The notes beneath the pieces were generated by a model that did no database searches, was not told the DNA's origin, and saw nothing but the letters and a program-made list of their open reading frames with translations. Positions 10,676 to 23,036 of a stretch of DNA of 64,000 nucleotides are shown here, piece by piece. The translations under genes and the position numbers were made by a program. Position 1 is the stretch's first letter. Each line of letters starts with the position of its first letter. The stretch covers positions 372,001 through 436,000 of the forward strand of contig JAKEKT010000019.1 in assembly GCA_021495925.1 (NCBI GenBank). Reading direction: 5' to 3'. The DNA comes from Diplodia intermedia (taxonomy: Eukaryota; Ascomycota; Dothideomycetes; Botryosphaeriales; Botryosphaeriaceae).

Positions 10676-12050
10676 TCTGTCTCTGTATAATTCGGGAGTT
10701 TCCACGTGTTCCAAGTAAGAAGAGCCAACTGATGTCTCTGATATCTCTTTGGGGCAGTCGCAACATCCCGCAAGATGCTCTCTTGCGCGCAACTCCTACC
10801 AAAGGCAACTCTGCTGTCTCCCGTGGTGTACTCTGTAGTAATTGCCATTATCACTTTCGAATGCTCCTGGAGCGGATATGGCTGTGATGATGATGATGAC
10901 AATGGTGATGACGATGATGCGAAATGGTGAACCGTACGTCAATCTTAGACCAAGCGGGAAGGTTGGAATGATTTTTCTTGAGAAAGCTGACATAAGCGGC
11001 GGAGTCGCAGCCGTTCGCACTTGCGCATGGGAGTCGAGTGTCAGGAGCGCACTATTAGCTGGCGCTTGCGGAACGCGTTTCCTGTGCAGCAGGGACGTGA
11101 CCTATCACAAGCCGCATTCGATACAGCGATTTAGGAGCTTGACATGTTCGGGATGCTAAATTGCACCTGTGTTGGCAGTATAAGGCTTCCCTTACGCATG
11201 GAAAATCTCGGACTGGAGGAAGAATGTTTCTAAATGTACAGGTAAATGTAGGTTTAAGAGGTAAAAAGGAAAGCGTGGGCGTAAGGCAAAAAGAGGGCGG
11301 TGCCCTACAGCCGAAAAAGCAAAACGTACAATAGCCAGGATTTCCCAAGGGTCGCCACTTGAGTACCAATCGGCCGGTTCATAGCTCAAGCTCTAATACC
11401 TTATTAACAACGTCGGTAATGCGGCGACCTTTGCGGTCGTGTTGCGCTGCAAGCAATGTCCTTAATTATATGCTTAAATTGCTAGTCTCATGCTTTTCGT
11501 AGTAGAGTGTTCTCAAACGGTAGTGATCTCATGCTCTTGGGACATTGCCTCTCAGTCAGTAATCAAGCATACAGTGCATCTCATCGTTGAAGAAGGGGAA
11601 TGAGAAAGGTGTATTGTTCTGCCTTCTTGAACGTCCAAGGCGAAGAGGGTGTGGGGTTATGTGATAGAGCGAGAGAAGACAGATGGCTGCTTACGTGACG
11701 TGTAGTTTCGAAAGAGCTGTCAAATATGATGAATGCACTGCACACCCAACATACCAACACCTTCAGCGCGCGAATATAGAAACCAGAAAGCACACTTAAT
11801 TGCTCGCTCGCTCTTTACGCTAGCTTGCTCGCATGCTGACCTACAGCGAAAGAATATACCAAACAAAAAGAAGCCCAACGCCCCAATACTCTACCCCATC
11901 TTCAGTTCCCTTTAACACTCATTTCCACCCATAACAGAAGACCCCATAATTCCGCTTTTTGTGTGTGTCTCTCTCTCTCAAAATTGAAATATGTACGTAC
12001 CAGTCCAGCACAGCACCGTCCAAACCTAAAGGAGGGGAAGCCCCCCAGAA
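10676..12050. other. Intergenic
   Basis: Holds a possible 5' extension of the preceding gene (to about 10902) with an ATG/ATC-rich triplet tract at 10880-10920. From 11000 to 12050 I see no gene. CT-rich tracts at 11950-11985 lie near the end of the next gene. Confidence 0.45.
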
Positions 12051-15000
12051 TCAAGCCCCACTCACACCCAACCCCTCAGCGCCACCCTCATCTTCCTCCC
12101 CACGCTCACTCGCGATGCTCTCGTTGATACTCGGCGCCTTCTCGCTACTCTTCTTCTTCCTTCGCAAGCTGCTCCAGCTAAGCCCACTGCTGCGATCCGC
12201 CTTCTTCTCCTCCTTGCTGCGCTCGCGCGCATCGCTGCCGCCAACGTACGGGCTACTCGCCGCGCTGTTTGCGAAGCTCGAGACGAAGCTCGGCGTCGGT
12301 GGTTCCGTGCCGGCGGCGCTTTCGTCATCACGATCGTCATTGTTGTGGTCTTTGTCGACGCGCGGTGAGCGGGAGAAGAAGCTGCTGGCCGACGAGCCCT
12401 TTTCCTTGATGCTGCTACCGCCGCTGATGCTGCCGAAGCCGGGGAGCTGGAATTTGGACGAGCTGCCCTTGCGCGAGAGCTTGCTCATCCACGACTCCTT
12501 GCCCACCGAAGATGCGCCCGTCAGGCTTTCCGACGTGTTGCGCGACTCGGACCGGTCAAGCGAGGCGCGCGGGCTCCACGACGCCGAGAGCGAGAGTGAC
12601 GCCGTCTCCGCGTTGGACGTGACGGTGCTGGCGCGGCCGTCGCGCGACTTGCGCATCGAAATCGGCGAGACGTCGAGGTTGGCCAGGACGTCGACGGGGG
12701 ACTCCGGCCGCTCGACCGAGGGTACGGTGGATGAGACAGATGTGGCGAAGTCTGTTGTCGCTGTGGCCGAGGAAAATGGATTTTCGGCGGCGTCGGAGCT
12801 CTGGGACTTCAATTCGCTGTTCTCGGGCTTCTCCGTCCCGTTCTTGTCCGCGGAACGGCCCCACGGACCCTTGAATACAGGTGCAGCAGGGTTCAACTTT
12901 CCACTCGGAGGCGTCGCTGGTGTCGGTTGCGGTTGCGATGGAGGACGGGTGCCAATGGGAGCCTGGGGTGGGGATCGCGTCACCGGTGCGAAATCGTAAT
13001 TGTCCTCTACGACATCTTCATAGCCCAGACCAGTCGAGGAGTTGCCGTACTGGATAGAAGGACGGCGGGACGGATGACGCGAGAACCCGCTCATTGTGTT
13101 GTAACCAAGCTCTACGGCAGTGTTCAGCGGACTCGACCGCTGTGCAGGTGGTTCGGCCGGCCCCCACCCGAAACGCTGGGAACTCTCTGTCGAGGGTCGG
13201 GGGAGCTGGTTCATATCGCCGAAAGATCTCGTCGAACCGGGCCGCGGAGATGATGGTCGTTCCATGCCAAAGGCTGGAGGCCAAGACGACTCGTCTTCTT
13301 TACCAGGGAACAGCTTGAATCCACGCTTTCTTGTCTGAACATGGCTTGGGCTGACTGTGCTGGGACCTGTAGAGCTCCGGAAGGGCTTGGCCATGGAATC
13401 CATCCAGCTACTACCGCCAGAATGGCTCCCACGCCGCCTCTGCGTTCCAATAGGATCCAGGTCTGCCGGATCTGTGCGAGGCACCGAGTGACTTTGGCTA
13501 GGCTTCAACGATCCCAAAGCCGGACCTTCATCCGAAAGCGTCTTACCTCTTTGACGGCTAAACAGCTGACCAAATCTACTTTGTAGCATCGAGCCCCCGA
13601 CATGTCGGGCCGATCCGGAGAGCGACTTCACTGAGAGTGCGTCGGTGTCCTTCCCGGAGTCCTGGGGCGGGTATCCAATGGGGAGTTGATTTGAACTGCC
13701 TCGCGGGCTCGCGAAGAGGCTAGGGGATCGACTTTGAGCAGATGCTGGGGAGCTGGGGCTCCTGTTCCCCGTCTCTCGAGCTTGGTGTGCGCCCAGGCCT
13801 GGAATAGCAAGAGCATCCGGTGCGCCTCCTAGCGATCCGGAAGAATCTCTGTCTCCATCGAAATCAGGCTTGAAGTCGGATTCTCCTTCGTCCGCTGATC
13901 GATCAGTTTCGTTGGAAAAGAGATCGGATGGAAGAAGAGCGCCAGCGTTCGGGCTCATAGGCGCGCCACCAGTGAGCATTTCGATCTCGGCAGCCGAAAA
14001 GCTACTTTCGCGATTTGTTATTGGGACTGCGCCGTTGGCGAAATTGAAAAACGGTGATTCGGATATCACTATTGGTGAGATGCTGGAAATGCTGTTGTTG
14101 TTATACGGCGCGGTGGTGACAGGGAAGCCAGGAGTGGCGGAGAAACTGTCTTGTCCAATGCTGCCAGCGTGGTGCCTACGCCTCTGACTGGCCCTTCGGG
14201 ATGGGGCGGCTTCCAAGACTGGAGGTTGCCTGAAGACCTGAGGCTGATTCGCAGCTCTGTTGGAAAGGATCTGTAGCTGGTTTTGCGCCTCGTTGTAAGT
14301 TCGATCCGCAGCTTGAAGAGTGGCCCATGCAGTCTGGTAGCGTTGCTGCAATCCTCTGATGCGATCGCTCCATTGCCGCTCTTCTTCGGCCCACTGAGCC
14401 CTGAGCTCAGCATCGATGTCGCCCTCTGCGCCCTCAAACTTCTTGCGTTCCTCCTCAAGAATTCTGTTTTGAATGCCAGTTTCCCGGACGGAATCCTCGA
14501 GGGCTCTGATGGCTCCCAACTCCTCAGAATGCTTGTCTCGAAGCTCTGCGGCCTTTTGTTCCGAGCTTTTCTGGTAGTCGACCTGCTGCTGACCAATGCG
14601 CTCCATCTCCCCGGCCATGTCGTCCATCTCGGATTTGAAGCGCTGAACATCGTCTTGCATTTTCTTCCTCTCGTTCAGCTTCTTGTCAAGGGATTTTTCC
14701 TCGGCGGTCTTCTTGGCCTGGGCGCGCTGGTTTTCCTTTTCAAGATTGACGACCTCTTTCCTCAGCTCAGAGCTGGCGGCAGTCTTGCGGGCGAGTTCAT
14801 CCTTGAGCTCATTGTGCTTTGCGTTGAAAACGTCCTTCTGGTCCTTGAAGCCCTTTTCCTCCTCATCAATTGCCTTGCGGGTAACGGCGATGTCCGAGCG
14901 CAGCTTGTCTCCCTCGGCCTGCAGCTGGGCCTCGGTTTCTCCAGATTTCGCGTCCTCGGCCGAGTCGTCTGCTTGCTGGTACGCGCTTGAGTTCGCGGGG

Positions 15001-15783
15001 GAATTCCTTCGGCCGGTCGTGGCCCTCCTTGGGTGCGATGTGCTGTTGCTCTGCGAACGAACCATGTCCGAAGGCGTGGGGAGCGGTGAGGTTGGCTCGA
15101 GAAACCCCTTGCAAGGGGTGATCTTGGGCTCCACCCACCACTTCTCGTCGTGCTCGTGCTCGTCATCGTTGGCGATTTCTACCGCGCGGTTGTAGGCGGC
15201 GAAGTCGAAGAAGTCGTCGGAGGAAGGCGGCTTCGTGCGGAAGCGGAGCGGCTCGCTCTGGGTGTGGAAATTGTGGTGGTTGATGGCGATTACGCGGAGG
15301 GTGTAAGCAGTACCCGGTTTGAGGTTGGCGACGTTCACGGAGGTATCCTTAGGCCCGACCTCTTCAACTACTTTGACGGTCAGCGCGGTTGGACGGCCGT
15401 CGGGCGTGGGGCAGCGCACCGAAAACGCCATTGATCTTGATCTGGTATGCCTGGATGCTGCTGCGGGGCTCGGCGGGCTCCCAGTGGAAAACGGCGCCGT
15501 CGGCCTTGATGGCTGCGAGGGAAACCTGGGGTGCGGCGGGGACGTCGAGGCCGAGGAGCTTGATGAGGTCGTCCTCCTTGATGACCATGACCAGCCATGC
15601 GCGGTAAACAAGCCTACGTCGGGTCAGCAATTGCAGGCGGTGGACAGGCATGCGACAGGCGCACCAGAGCAGCGCGGCGCAAGTAGCCAGCGCCGTGAGC
15701 GACGGCGCAGAAGCGAGCGCTTCCAGCGGCTCCATGCCGGCGGCGCGGACGGGGAAGTGAGCGACGAGCTCTGGCGAAGGCAT
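12051..15783 (-). CDS. Fibronectin type III and coiled-coil protein, N-terminal membrane segment
   Basis: Two exons, 15783-15420 and 15370-12051, joined by a 49-nt intron (GTGCGC donor, GCTGACC branch, AAAG acceptor), give 1227 residues. The intron lies inside the FN3 domain. Residues about 25-50 (SLTALATCAALLWCACRM) look like a transmembrane or signal-anchor segment. An FN3 domain follows (about 75-175: FHWEPAEPRSSIQAYQIKING, then NLKPGTAYTLRVIAIN). After a linker, residues about 270-470 form a long heptad-rich coiled coil (LRKEVVNLEKENQRAQ), then a long Ser/Pro-rich disordered tail with basic, phosphorylatable patches to the end. The function is unknown to me. The architecture suggests a membrane- or cortex-anchored scaffold. 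An alternative start is the ATG at 15735. Confidence 0.75.
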
Positions 15784-16459
15784 GGGACGCGGCGGGCGCC
15801 TGCAGCAGGCGGGCGATTGTCGAGGCCGTGGGCAGCGTGGTTGTGAGAGCGTCGGTGGTGTTGCTGCAGCCTCTTTGCGCCACGCTACTGCTAGGCGTCC
15901 TGCCCGGCCGGCGCTTTTGCGGCTGTCGCTGCGCCTGTCAGTCCGGACGGCGGCTGCCATCTCTCCATTGATCGGCCTCTCAGGACACCATGTGGTGCAT
16001 CGCCGGCCTCCTCGTCTGCCACGGCGCGCCCGTCCCTGCGCCCCGTAGTACATGATCCTGCGCAGCATTCCGCACCGCGTGCCGCGCCGCAGAAGCCGTG
16101 GCGCCTGCGCTGGCTCCGTCCGCGCTCCCGTCTGCCGCGGCTCTACGAGAAGCTCGTGACGCGCTGGGCACCACCAGATCGCATCCCGAGACCATGTCCG
16201 CCTCCTTCCCCTCGTAGAGCCGTGCCCGCACTCCTGTCCTCTCCACTCCGCTGCCCCTCGCGTGTCCCGATCCCCAGCCGCAGGCCACCGCTTGCTCCGT
16301 CCTGCAGCCCGGCCCGTTTCTATTTGCTGCGCGCCCGGCGCTGGCCCAACAAGCGCTGCCGTTGAGCGACGCGCTCCAGGCACCACCACTACATAAAACC
16401 CACGGACCCCAGCGCTCGACTCCTGCCCCTCTCCCTGGAGCGCGCCCAGGTCCACCACC
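15784..16459. other. Divergent promoter region
   Basis: Lies between the FN3 gene (minus) and the lipin gene (plus). A TATA-like CATAAAA is at 16392-16398, about 60 bases before the lipin ATG. Long open frames on both strands here are GC-rich shadows. Confidence 0.5.
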
Positions 16460-18906
16460 ATGCAGTACGTCCGCGGGCTGTCCAGCTCTGTGTCCAAGAC
16501 CTGGAACTCCATCAACCCGGCCACCCTCAGCGGCGCGATCGACGTCATCGTCGTCGAGCACGCGGATGGCTCTTTGGCCTGTTCGCCCTTCCACGTCCGC
16601 TTCGGCAAGTTTTCGCTCCTGCGCCCGTATGAGAAGAAGGTCGAGTTCTGCGTAAATGGCACCAAGCAGCCCTATTCCATGAAGCTGGGCGAGGGCGGTG
16701 AGGCCTTCTTCGTCTTCGAGACCACGGACAGCATTCCCGCCTCCATGCAGACGTCGCCCCTGGTGTCGCCTGCCCAGAGTCCCGAGTCCAAGGCCGACCC
16801 AGCCTCCGCAGACGAGCTTTCGGAACCACCGCCTCTAAGTCTAGCCATCGACGGGCAGAATGACCGCCCGGGCAGGTTCAGGGCGAAAAGCGATCTCGGT
16901 GAGTGCCTGCGACTCCCTGTTGCGCTTTCCGGCTGACATGACCAAGGCGACAATCCCATATCACCACTAGCCGAGAGTCCGTCTGTCGACTTTCCTAGCT
17001 TGAGCGCCGTGCCCCCTCCTCCGGCCCTTGATCGCGGCGTCAGCGACGAGATCCTTCCCTCGACCAGAGCTGCTATCTCCAAGGCCTTCACTGATAACGT
17101 CATCCCGACCATATCTACTGAAAACGAGCCGGAGCCGGGGCACCTTCAGCACCGATCGACGAGTCCGCCCCCGGTTTCTCGCAGTGATGCTGTGGCACGC
17201 GCAATGACTTTGTCCAAGAAGCTGTGGACTTCGAATGTTCCCTCGCAGGTGACAGAAGAAGGTGATTTGATGTTGGACATGACGGGCTACAAGAGCAACG
17301 AGGAAGACGCTTTGCGGGCGGAGGTTGTGGCGCGTAAAATCCTGTCCGAGGAGCTCGCGGGCAACTACGACATTGGCGCGTTGATCGGCGCGGATGAAAA
17401 GGGAAACCTCTGGATCTACAGCAGCGAGGAGGCAAAGGATGCCGCAGCGCGCAAGCTTGCAATTCAAGGCTTGCAGCCGCAAGCCATGAGGTCGTCGGAT
17501 GCCATTAGCGATCCTGGCTACCACAGCGACGACTCCCCTAGCGATGCCGAGACAGAGGTCGGAACGCAGTCACACCGCATGCGCCGCGATTCAGACAGTG
17601 GCGTCGGCCTCCTCACGCCGCCAAAAAGTCCCCATCAGGCCTCCGCCGAAGGCACTAGGAGCTTCGCCAAGACTTTACGACTCACGGATGAGCAGCTAAA
17701 GTCCCTCGACCTGAAGCCCGGCGAGAACTCGATGTCGTTCACAGTGAACCGGGCTACTTGCCAGGCTTTCATCTACTATTGGAAGCACGATGTTCCGATC
17801 GTCATCTCTGACATTGATGGGACTATCACAAAGTATGCCTCTGTGTAAATTTGGGTGACGTCAGAAGCTGACATGTGAATAGGTCAGATGCGTTGGGTCA
17901 TGTGCTGAACATGATCGGTCGCGATTGGACCCATCTCGGAGTCGCAAAGCTCTATACCGACATCGCCACGAACGGATACAATCTGCTGTATCTGACTTCC
18001 CGTTCGGTCGGACAGGCAGACACTACCAGGGCCTACCTGAATGGTGTCGTCCAAGAAGGATACAAACTACCCAGAGGACCTGTCATCATGAGTCCCGACC
18101 GAACAATGGCCGCGCTTCGCCGAGAAATTTACCTTCGTAAGCCGGAGGTCTTCAAGATGGCGTGTTTGCGCGACATCATGAACCTGTTCATGAAGCCCGT
18201 TGGCCAGACGCCGTTCTACGCTGGTTTCGGCAACCGGTTCACGGACGCCCTCAGCTACCGCTCTGTCAACATTCCGTCGACACGCATCTTTACGATCAAC
18301 TCGAACGCCGAGGTGTCGCTCGACCTGCTGTCTCTCAACACGTACAAGACCGGTTACCAAAGCATGCGCGAGATTGTCGACCACTATTTCCCGCCTGTTG
18401 GCTTGTTGGTGCAGAACGGAGGTGAGGAGTTTACCGATTTCAACTACTGGCGTGAAAGGCCGCTCGACCTCGATGAGTTCTCGGCTAGCGAGAGTAGCGA
18501 GAGCTCAAGTAGCGAAGACGGAGATGATGACCGGAGAAGCCTGCATAGTGAGGACGAGGCGGAGACGGAAGGGGAATTGGGCGACAGCTATCTATCACGG
18601 GGCTCCATTGACGAGACCGGTCAGATGGAGGATTCGATGATGGCCAGCTCCATTGCCGAGAGCATTGAGGGTGACGGTGCGGAAGTCGAGGAAGAGGAAT
18701 ACGAAGACGAAGACGAAGGAGAGGAATATGAAGAGGAAGACGAGATAGACGAGGAGGAGGCGCAGGAACTGGACAGGCAACTCGATGCGCTAGATCTTGA
18801 CTCGGACTCAGCTCCGTCCCCACCGGCAACGAAGGCTCAACCCTTCGCACCTAGCTCGCCGGCGCTTTCGGAAAAGACCATGGAGCCCAGCTCTCCTCGG
18901 AGGTAG
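16460..18906 (+). CDS. PAH1: Lipin-type phosphatidate phosphatase
   Basis: Three exons (16460-16898, 16947-17832, 17883-18906) give 782 residues. The N-LIP domain occupies about residues 1-100, starting MQYVRGLSSSVSKTWNSINP. The C-terminal HAD-type domain starts near residue 430 with the catalytic DIDGT motif, split after TITK by an intron; GYNLLYLTSRSVGQADTTR follows, as in lipins. The enzyme is Mg2+-dependent and turns phosphatidic acid into diacylglycerol, setting the balance between storage lipid and phospholipid, at the ER and nuclear membranes. TPPKSP and other S/TP sites in the middle fit CDK-type phosphocontrol. A long acidic tail (about 655-745, rich in EEEYEDEDE) matches the tail that binds the Nem1-Spo7 phosphatase in yeast. 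Confidence 0.96.
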
Positions 18907-19555
18907 TTGACCACATTCACGGCGTTATTTCTTTCCACACATCACTTGGTTTTGGGACATTGGTAGGTGCATATGAGATGGCGCAAGGGCAGCATCGGTG
19001 ACCTTTGGGTTCTTTTTTGAAGGAAGATACTGTAAGCATTGCGAGGGCGCTTGTCGTTTGGGAGTTGTTAGACCATTGTAATTACCCTGCCTTGTTTCTA
19101 GCCTTAGCACGCATTCGTATGTTCTTGAGCATTGCTGTGTCTGTTTGGTATTCTGAACGAAGTCTGCTTTGAGTGAAAGTATCAAGTTATTAGCGAAGCG
19201 TTTGGCCTGGCTTGTTATACTCGGACGATACTCTCTTGGTGGGCGATAGCTTGTGGTATTGAGAGAATGTTGTTCTTTACATATTATTCAACATAACGAT
19301 ACTCGAATTCTCAGAAAAGCGCGAGGAAGCGTAGTATTTAGGTTAAAGGATTCGGGTAGGGCGTCGGGTCGGGTGTCCTGCGGCGAGCGGTCGGATGTCG
19401 GTAAAACTTTGGCCGACTGGATTTGAGATTTTGGGGCTTGTCTTCCTCCAACGGATCATCAACGCGCTCTCCGCTGCAACTCCTCCAGCTCACGATTACG
19501 CTCACGATCCCCTCCCCGTATATCACTCGGACTTCATCGGTCACAGTTGCCCGCC
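18907..19555. other. Intergenic
   Basis: Terminator side of the lipin gene and promoter of UTP11. AT-richer than the genes at 19060-19320. No RNA gene seen. Confidence 0.5.
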
Positions 19556-20465
19556 ATGTCGTCCATGCGCAATGCCGTCCAGCGGCGCGTAAGTCCACCC
19601 ACAAAACAGCGGCTCAAATCCTCTCGATTTTTTTTTTTTTTTTAGTGGTAGCTAACTCTACATTTCCTCGACACAGAACCACAAGGAGCGCGCGCAGCCG
19701 CTCGAGCGCAAGAAATGGGGCCTGCTGGAGAAGCACAAAGACTACACGCTGCGGGCCAAGGACCACAACGAGAAGCGCAAGCGGCTGAAGACGCTGCGCG
19801 AGAAGGCGGCGGAGCGCAACCCGGACGAGTTCTCGTTCGGCATGATGTCGTCGAGCGTCGACCGCCGCACGGGCACCAAGGTCGGCGACCGCGGCAACCG
19901 CGCCCTCACCGACGACGTCGTCAAGCTGCTCAAGACGCAGGACGCCGGGTACATCCGGACGATGCTGCAAAAGGTGCGCAAGGAGAGGGAGAGGGTTGAG
20001 GAGGGGTTCGTGCTGGATGATGAGGAGGGCGAGATCGAGGCGTTGAAGGGCAGGAGGGCCGGGAAGGGGAAGCATACGGTTTTTGTGGGCGATAGGGAGG
20101 AGCAGAAGGGCTTTGCGCCGGAGGAATGGTTTGACGTCGAGGATGAGATGGATCTGGAGAGGACGTGGAATCGGCCGAAGAAACAGGCAGAGAAGCACGG
20201 AGATGCCGAGGATCTCGAGGAGGCTGGTGGTCAACAAAAGAAAGCGGGCAAGGAGCTGGACCGCCGGGAGAAACGAGCGCTGGAGAAGAGGAGAGAAAAG
20301 GCGCAAGAATCACGGCGTTCCAGGGTGGAGGGGCTGAAGAAGAAGGAGCAAGACCTCATGGCTGCAGAGAAAGAGCTCGAGGAGCAAAGAGCCCGGATGA
20401 ACAACAACGTCGGCGGCGTCAACAAGAACGGTGTCAAGTTCAAGGTTCGGGAACGCAAGCGCTGA
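19556..20465 (+). CDS. UTP11: U3 snoRNA-associated protein UTP11
   Basis: A 33-nt first exon (19556-19588, MSSMRNAVQRR) is joined over an 88-nt intron with a T-tract to a second exon (19677-20465), giving 273 residues. The product runs NHKERAQPLERKKWGLLEKH, then DYTLRAKDHNEKRKRLK and NPDEFSFGMMSSSVD, the classic UTP11 N-terminus. The C-terminal half is a highly charged helical region (REKRALEKRREKAQESRRSR) ending in a basic GVKFKVRERKR. UTP11 is part of the small-subunit processome and is needed for 18S rRNA maturation in the nucleolus. It converges with the dehydrogenase gene with only 58 bases between stops. Confidence 0.95.
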
Positions 20466-20523
20466 GCGACAGCATCGATCCAGCGTGAACTTTTGCTACG
20501 TACGGCGCCACCCTCGACTCGGC

Positions 20524-21433
20524 CTACAGCTTACTCGGCATTCTCATTGCACCATCCAACCTTATGACCTCTCCGTTCAACATACTGTTCTCTATCGCGT
20601 CCTTCACCGTCCTCGCAAACTCCTCGGGCTTGCCCGGTCTCCTTGGGAATTCCATCACGCGCTCCAAGCTTTTGCGCACTTTATCACTCAACATGGCGGT
20701 CATGTTGCTCTCAAACAGACTGGGCGCAAGTGTTACGACCCTGATACCAAACCGCGAAAGGTCGCGGGCCATGGGTAATGTCATGCTGCGTACGGCACCT
20801 TTGGATGCCGCATACGCGACCTGCCCCATCTGGCCGTCGAAGGCCGCGGACGAGGATACCATGATGATGACGCCGCGCTCACCGTCTGGGCCGTACGGTT
20901 CATTTTGCGCCAGGTGCGGCAGGACTTGACGGATCAGGTCGACGGTGCCGCGCAGATTTATCGAGACGACCAAGTCGAAGGAGCTGAGAGGGAGGGGCTC
21001 GTTCTTCTGGGAGATTATCTAGACGGAGACCAAAAAGGAAAAAAGTCAAAATCAGAGCTCATGATCATCATGCAAATTCACAACCACAACCGGTCCCTCA
21101 CCAATGATCGTGAGGCGCAAGATGAAGACTTACCAAACCAGGAAATCCCACACCTGCGCCCGCCAACACACCACCTAGCGGTATGCCCTTGTGTTTCGCG
21201 AACTCGACGCTGCCCTTGACGGCCGCCGCCACACTCTCCGTGTCGGTGACGTCCGTCTCGAAGAAGCGGGCGCGCTGGTTGCCGCCTAGCTCTTTGACCA
21301 CCTCTTCGCCCGCGCCGCTGTTCACGTCCAGGATGGAGACGTAGGCGCCTTGGCCGTGCAGGAGCTTGACGGTTGCGAGGCCGAGCCCGCTGGCGCCGCC
21401 GGAGACGATGAAGAGGCGGTTTTGGATCTGCAT
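20524..21433 (-). CDS. Short-chain dehydrogenase, HSD17B10-like
   Basis: Two exons, 21433-21134 and 21018-20524 (GTAAG donor, TCTAG acceptor), give 264 residues. The start MQIQNRLFIVSGG at 21433 is chosen because the cofactor loop SGGASGLG follows at once (residues 11-18). The second exon holds the catalytic Ser (MVSSSAAF) and the YAASK motif with Tyr and Lys. LDVNS at the end of beta-2 gives an Asp that favours NAD over NADP. The overall layout resembles type-2 3-hydroxyacyl-CoA dehydrogenase/17-beta-HSD10, which oxidises short-chain hydroxyacyl-CoA in mitochondria. The exact substrate is not shown, and no mitochondrial presequence is visible unless the upstream in-frame codons are used. Confidence 0.88.
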
Positions 21434-22239
21434 CGCTGCAGCGGGAAGGAAGGAGCTTGATAGATAGCACTGGTCTATGATGGATGCTTGTGAAAGAGGT
21501 TCGGGCACAAATCCGAGGACGCTGTTGTTTCTGAATCGCTGTGAAGCTTACGGGGTGGGGAAAGCGTGGGATTCAGATGCCAAACCACCCCAAACGACGA
21601 GACGAACCTCGGCTCGTGTCTGACAAGCGCAAGGGTGCGTCGAGGTCCCTAAAAACTGCCGCCCCTCACCGCCTTGCACCGCGTCCTTCCCATTGCCGCC
21701 CGCCGCCGCGCGGGTCCCTTCCGCAGATCGGGGGACCCAGTGTCGTCTCAGCCAGTCTCGAACCACCATCAAGCCAGCCAGCCCCAGCTTGCTCGCGCGA
21801 GCTCGTCTCATCCGGCTCGCCTTGCGCAACCTCCTCCTCCCCCACCACTCCTGTTTCGTGGTCACTCTTCCTCGTTTCCCGGTCGCCAACGTCTTCTTCC
21901 TCTTCTTCTTCGTCAATTGGGTCGGGAAGAAAGGTTGTTTTCCTGCTACTCCCACGAAAAAAAAAGTCCGCCGGAGCTTTGCCAGGACAACGACCGGAGG
22001 GACCGACCCGATTACGTCGAACGACAACGACAACCACAACAACAACAGCAACGCACCTTTCTCTCGCTCTCCACCCGCGACGACAACAAAACCGCACGCA
22101 CAACCGGCCAATCGACAGTTCGACCTCTCGAACCTCTGCTCCCTCTTCCTGACCGGGGGAACGCGCCGTTCCCAATCTCCTCCCCCTCCCACCCCACCGT
22201 AGATCGCATCCTCTCTCCACACCACCACCACCAACTCCA
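21434..22239. other. Divergent promoter region
   Basis: Between the dehydrogenase (minus) and CMC1 (plus). CT-rich and CAA/CAC-repeat-rich at 22010-22260. Long open frames here are low-complexity shadows. No supported gene. Confidence 0.5.
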
Positions 22240-23036
22240 ATGGCGACAACAACACCTTCTTCCACAAGCGCCGCTCAGGCGGCGGCAGCAGCAACAACAA
22301 CAACAACGTTCGACGCGACCACAGTACCGCGCGACCCCGTGCCGCGCAACCCGGTGCCGTTGTCGGCGGGGCAGGAGCAGCAGGTGCGCGACCTGTACCA
22401 CAAGCGGGTGAGGCAGCGGTGCGCGGACGAGGTGAAAGGTAAGAGGTTCATCATTTTCTTGGGGTCTTTGGCGTGGGAGGTTCTTTGGGGGAGAGGCTCG
22501 CTCTGGGGAGGGTGTGTGAAGCGACTAGGAATGTTCGGAGGGAGGGGAATGGGAGGGCGGGGGTGCTTCTTGAACTCGTTTCTGTCCTCTCTTTCTCTTT
22601 TTGCCGTTCTTTCAGTACCCTAGGAGGCTGGCCGGCTTGCTGCTGCTCCCTTGGAAGGGCATCTTGTCCTTGTTTTTTTTTTTTTTTTTTCACCTTGCCT
22701 CTCCTCCCTCCATCCTGCCGCCTTCTTTCATGTCCAAGAAATCAACCAGCTAACAGGAATTCCCCCCTCCTTTCAGAATTCGCATCATGCGCCCTCAACC
22801 GCACCATCAGCGCGACCTGGGCGTGCCGGCAGCAACGGCTAGCCATGAACACATGCATGGTGGCGCACGCCACGCAGGAAGAGCAGGACCGCGCAAGGGA
22901 AGAGTGGTTCGCGACGCGGGAGCTGCGCAAGCGCGAGCGGGAAGAGAAGGAGCGGAAGCGCGTCGAGCAGGAGAAGTTTCACCGCGAATGGTGGGGCTTG
23001 GACGAACAGGGGAAGAGGAAGTTCGAGAAGAAGTGA
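22240..23036 (+). CDS. CMC1: Cmc1-type CX9C mitochondrial protein
   Basis: Exons 22240-22438 and 22777-23036 give 152 residues. The 338-nt intron splits a GAA codon exactly between the twin Cys motifs of the CHCH fold. The joined region reads VRQRCADEVKEFASC and then CRQQRLAMNTC: two CX9C motifs, as in Cmc1-family proteins of the intermembrane space that are imported through Mia40. Cmc1 helps build cytochrome c oxidase by handling Cox1 and copper. The N-terminus is a low-complexity Ala/Thr run; the C-terminus is a charged helix (REREEKERKRVEQEKFHREW). The long intron, with T-tracts at 22674-22691, is unusual for this window. Confidence 0.88.

Noticed and set aside
15784..16665. Upstream extension of the FN3 gene frame, and overlapping frames in the lipin promoter
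   Set aside because: Open only because of high GC; no motif, and it would overlap the lipin start on the other strand.
21541..22306. Overlapping frames of 200-250 codons between the dehydrogenase and CMC1
   Set aside because: Low-complexity Gln/Ser/Pro and Val/Gly runs from CAA/CAC repeats in a promoter region.
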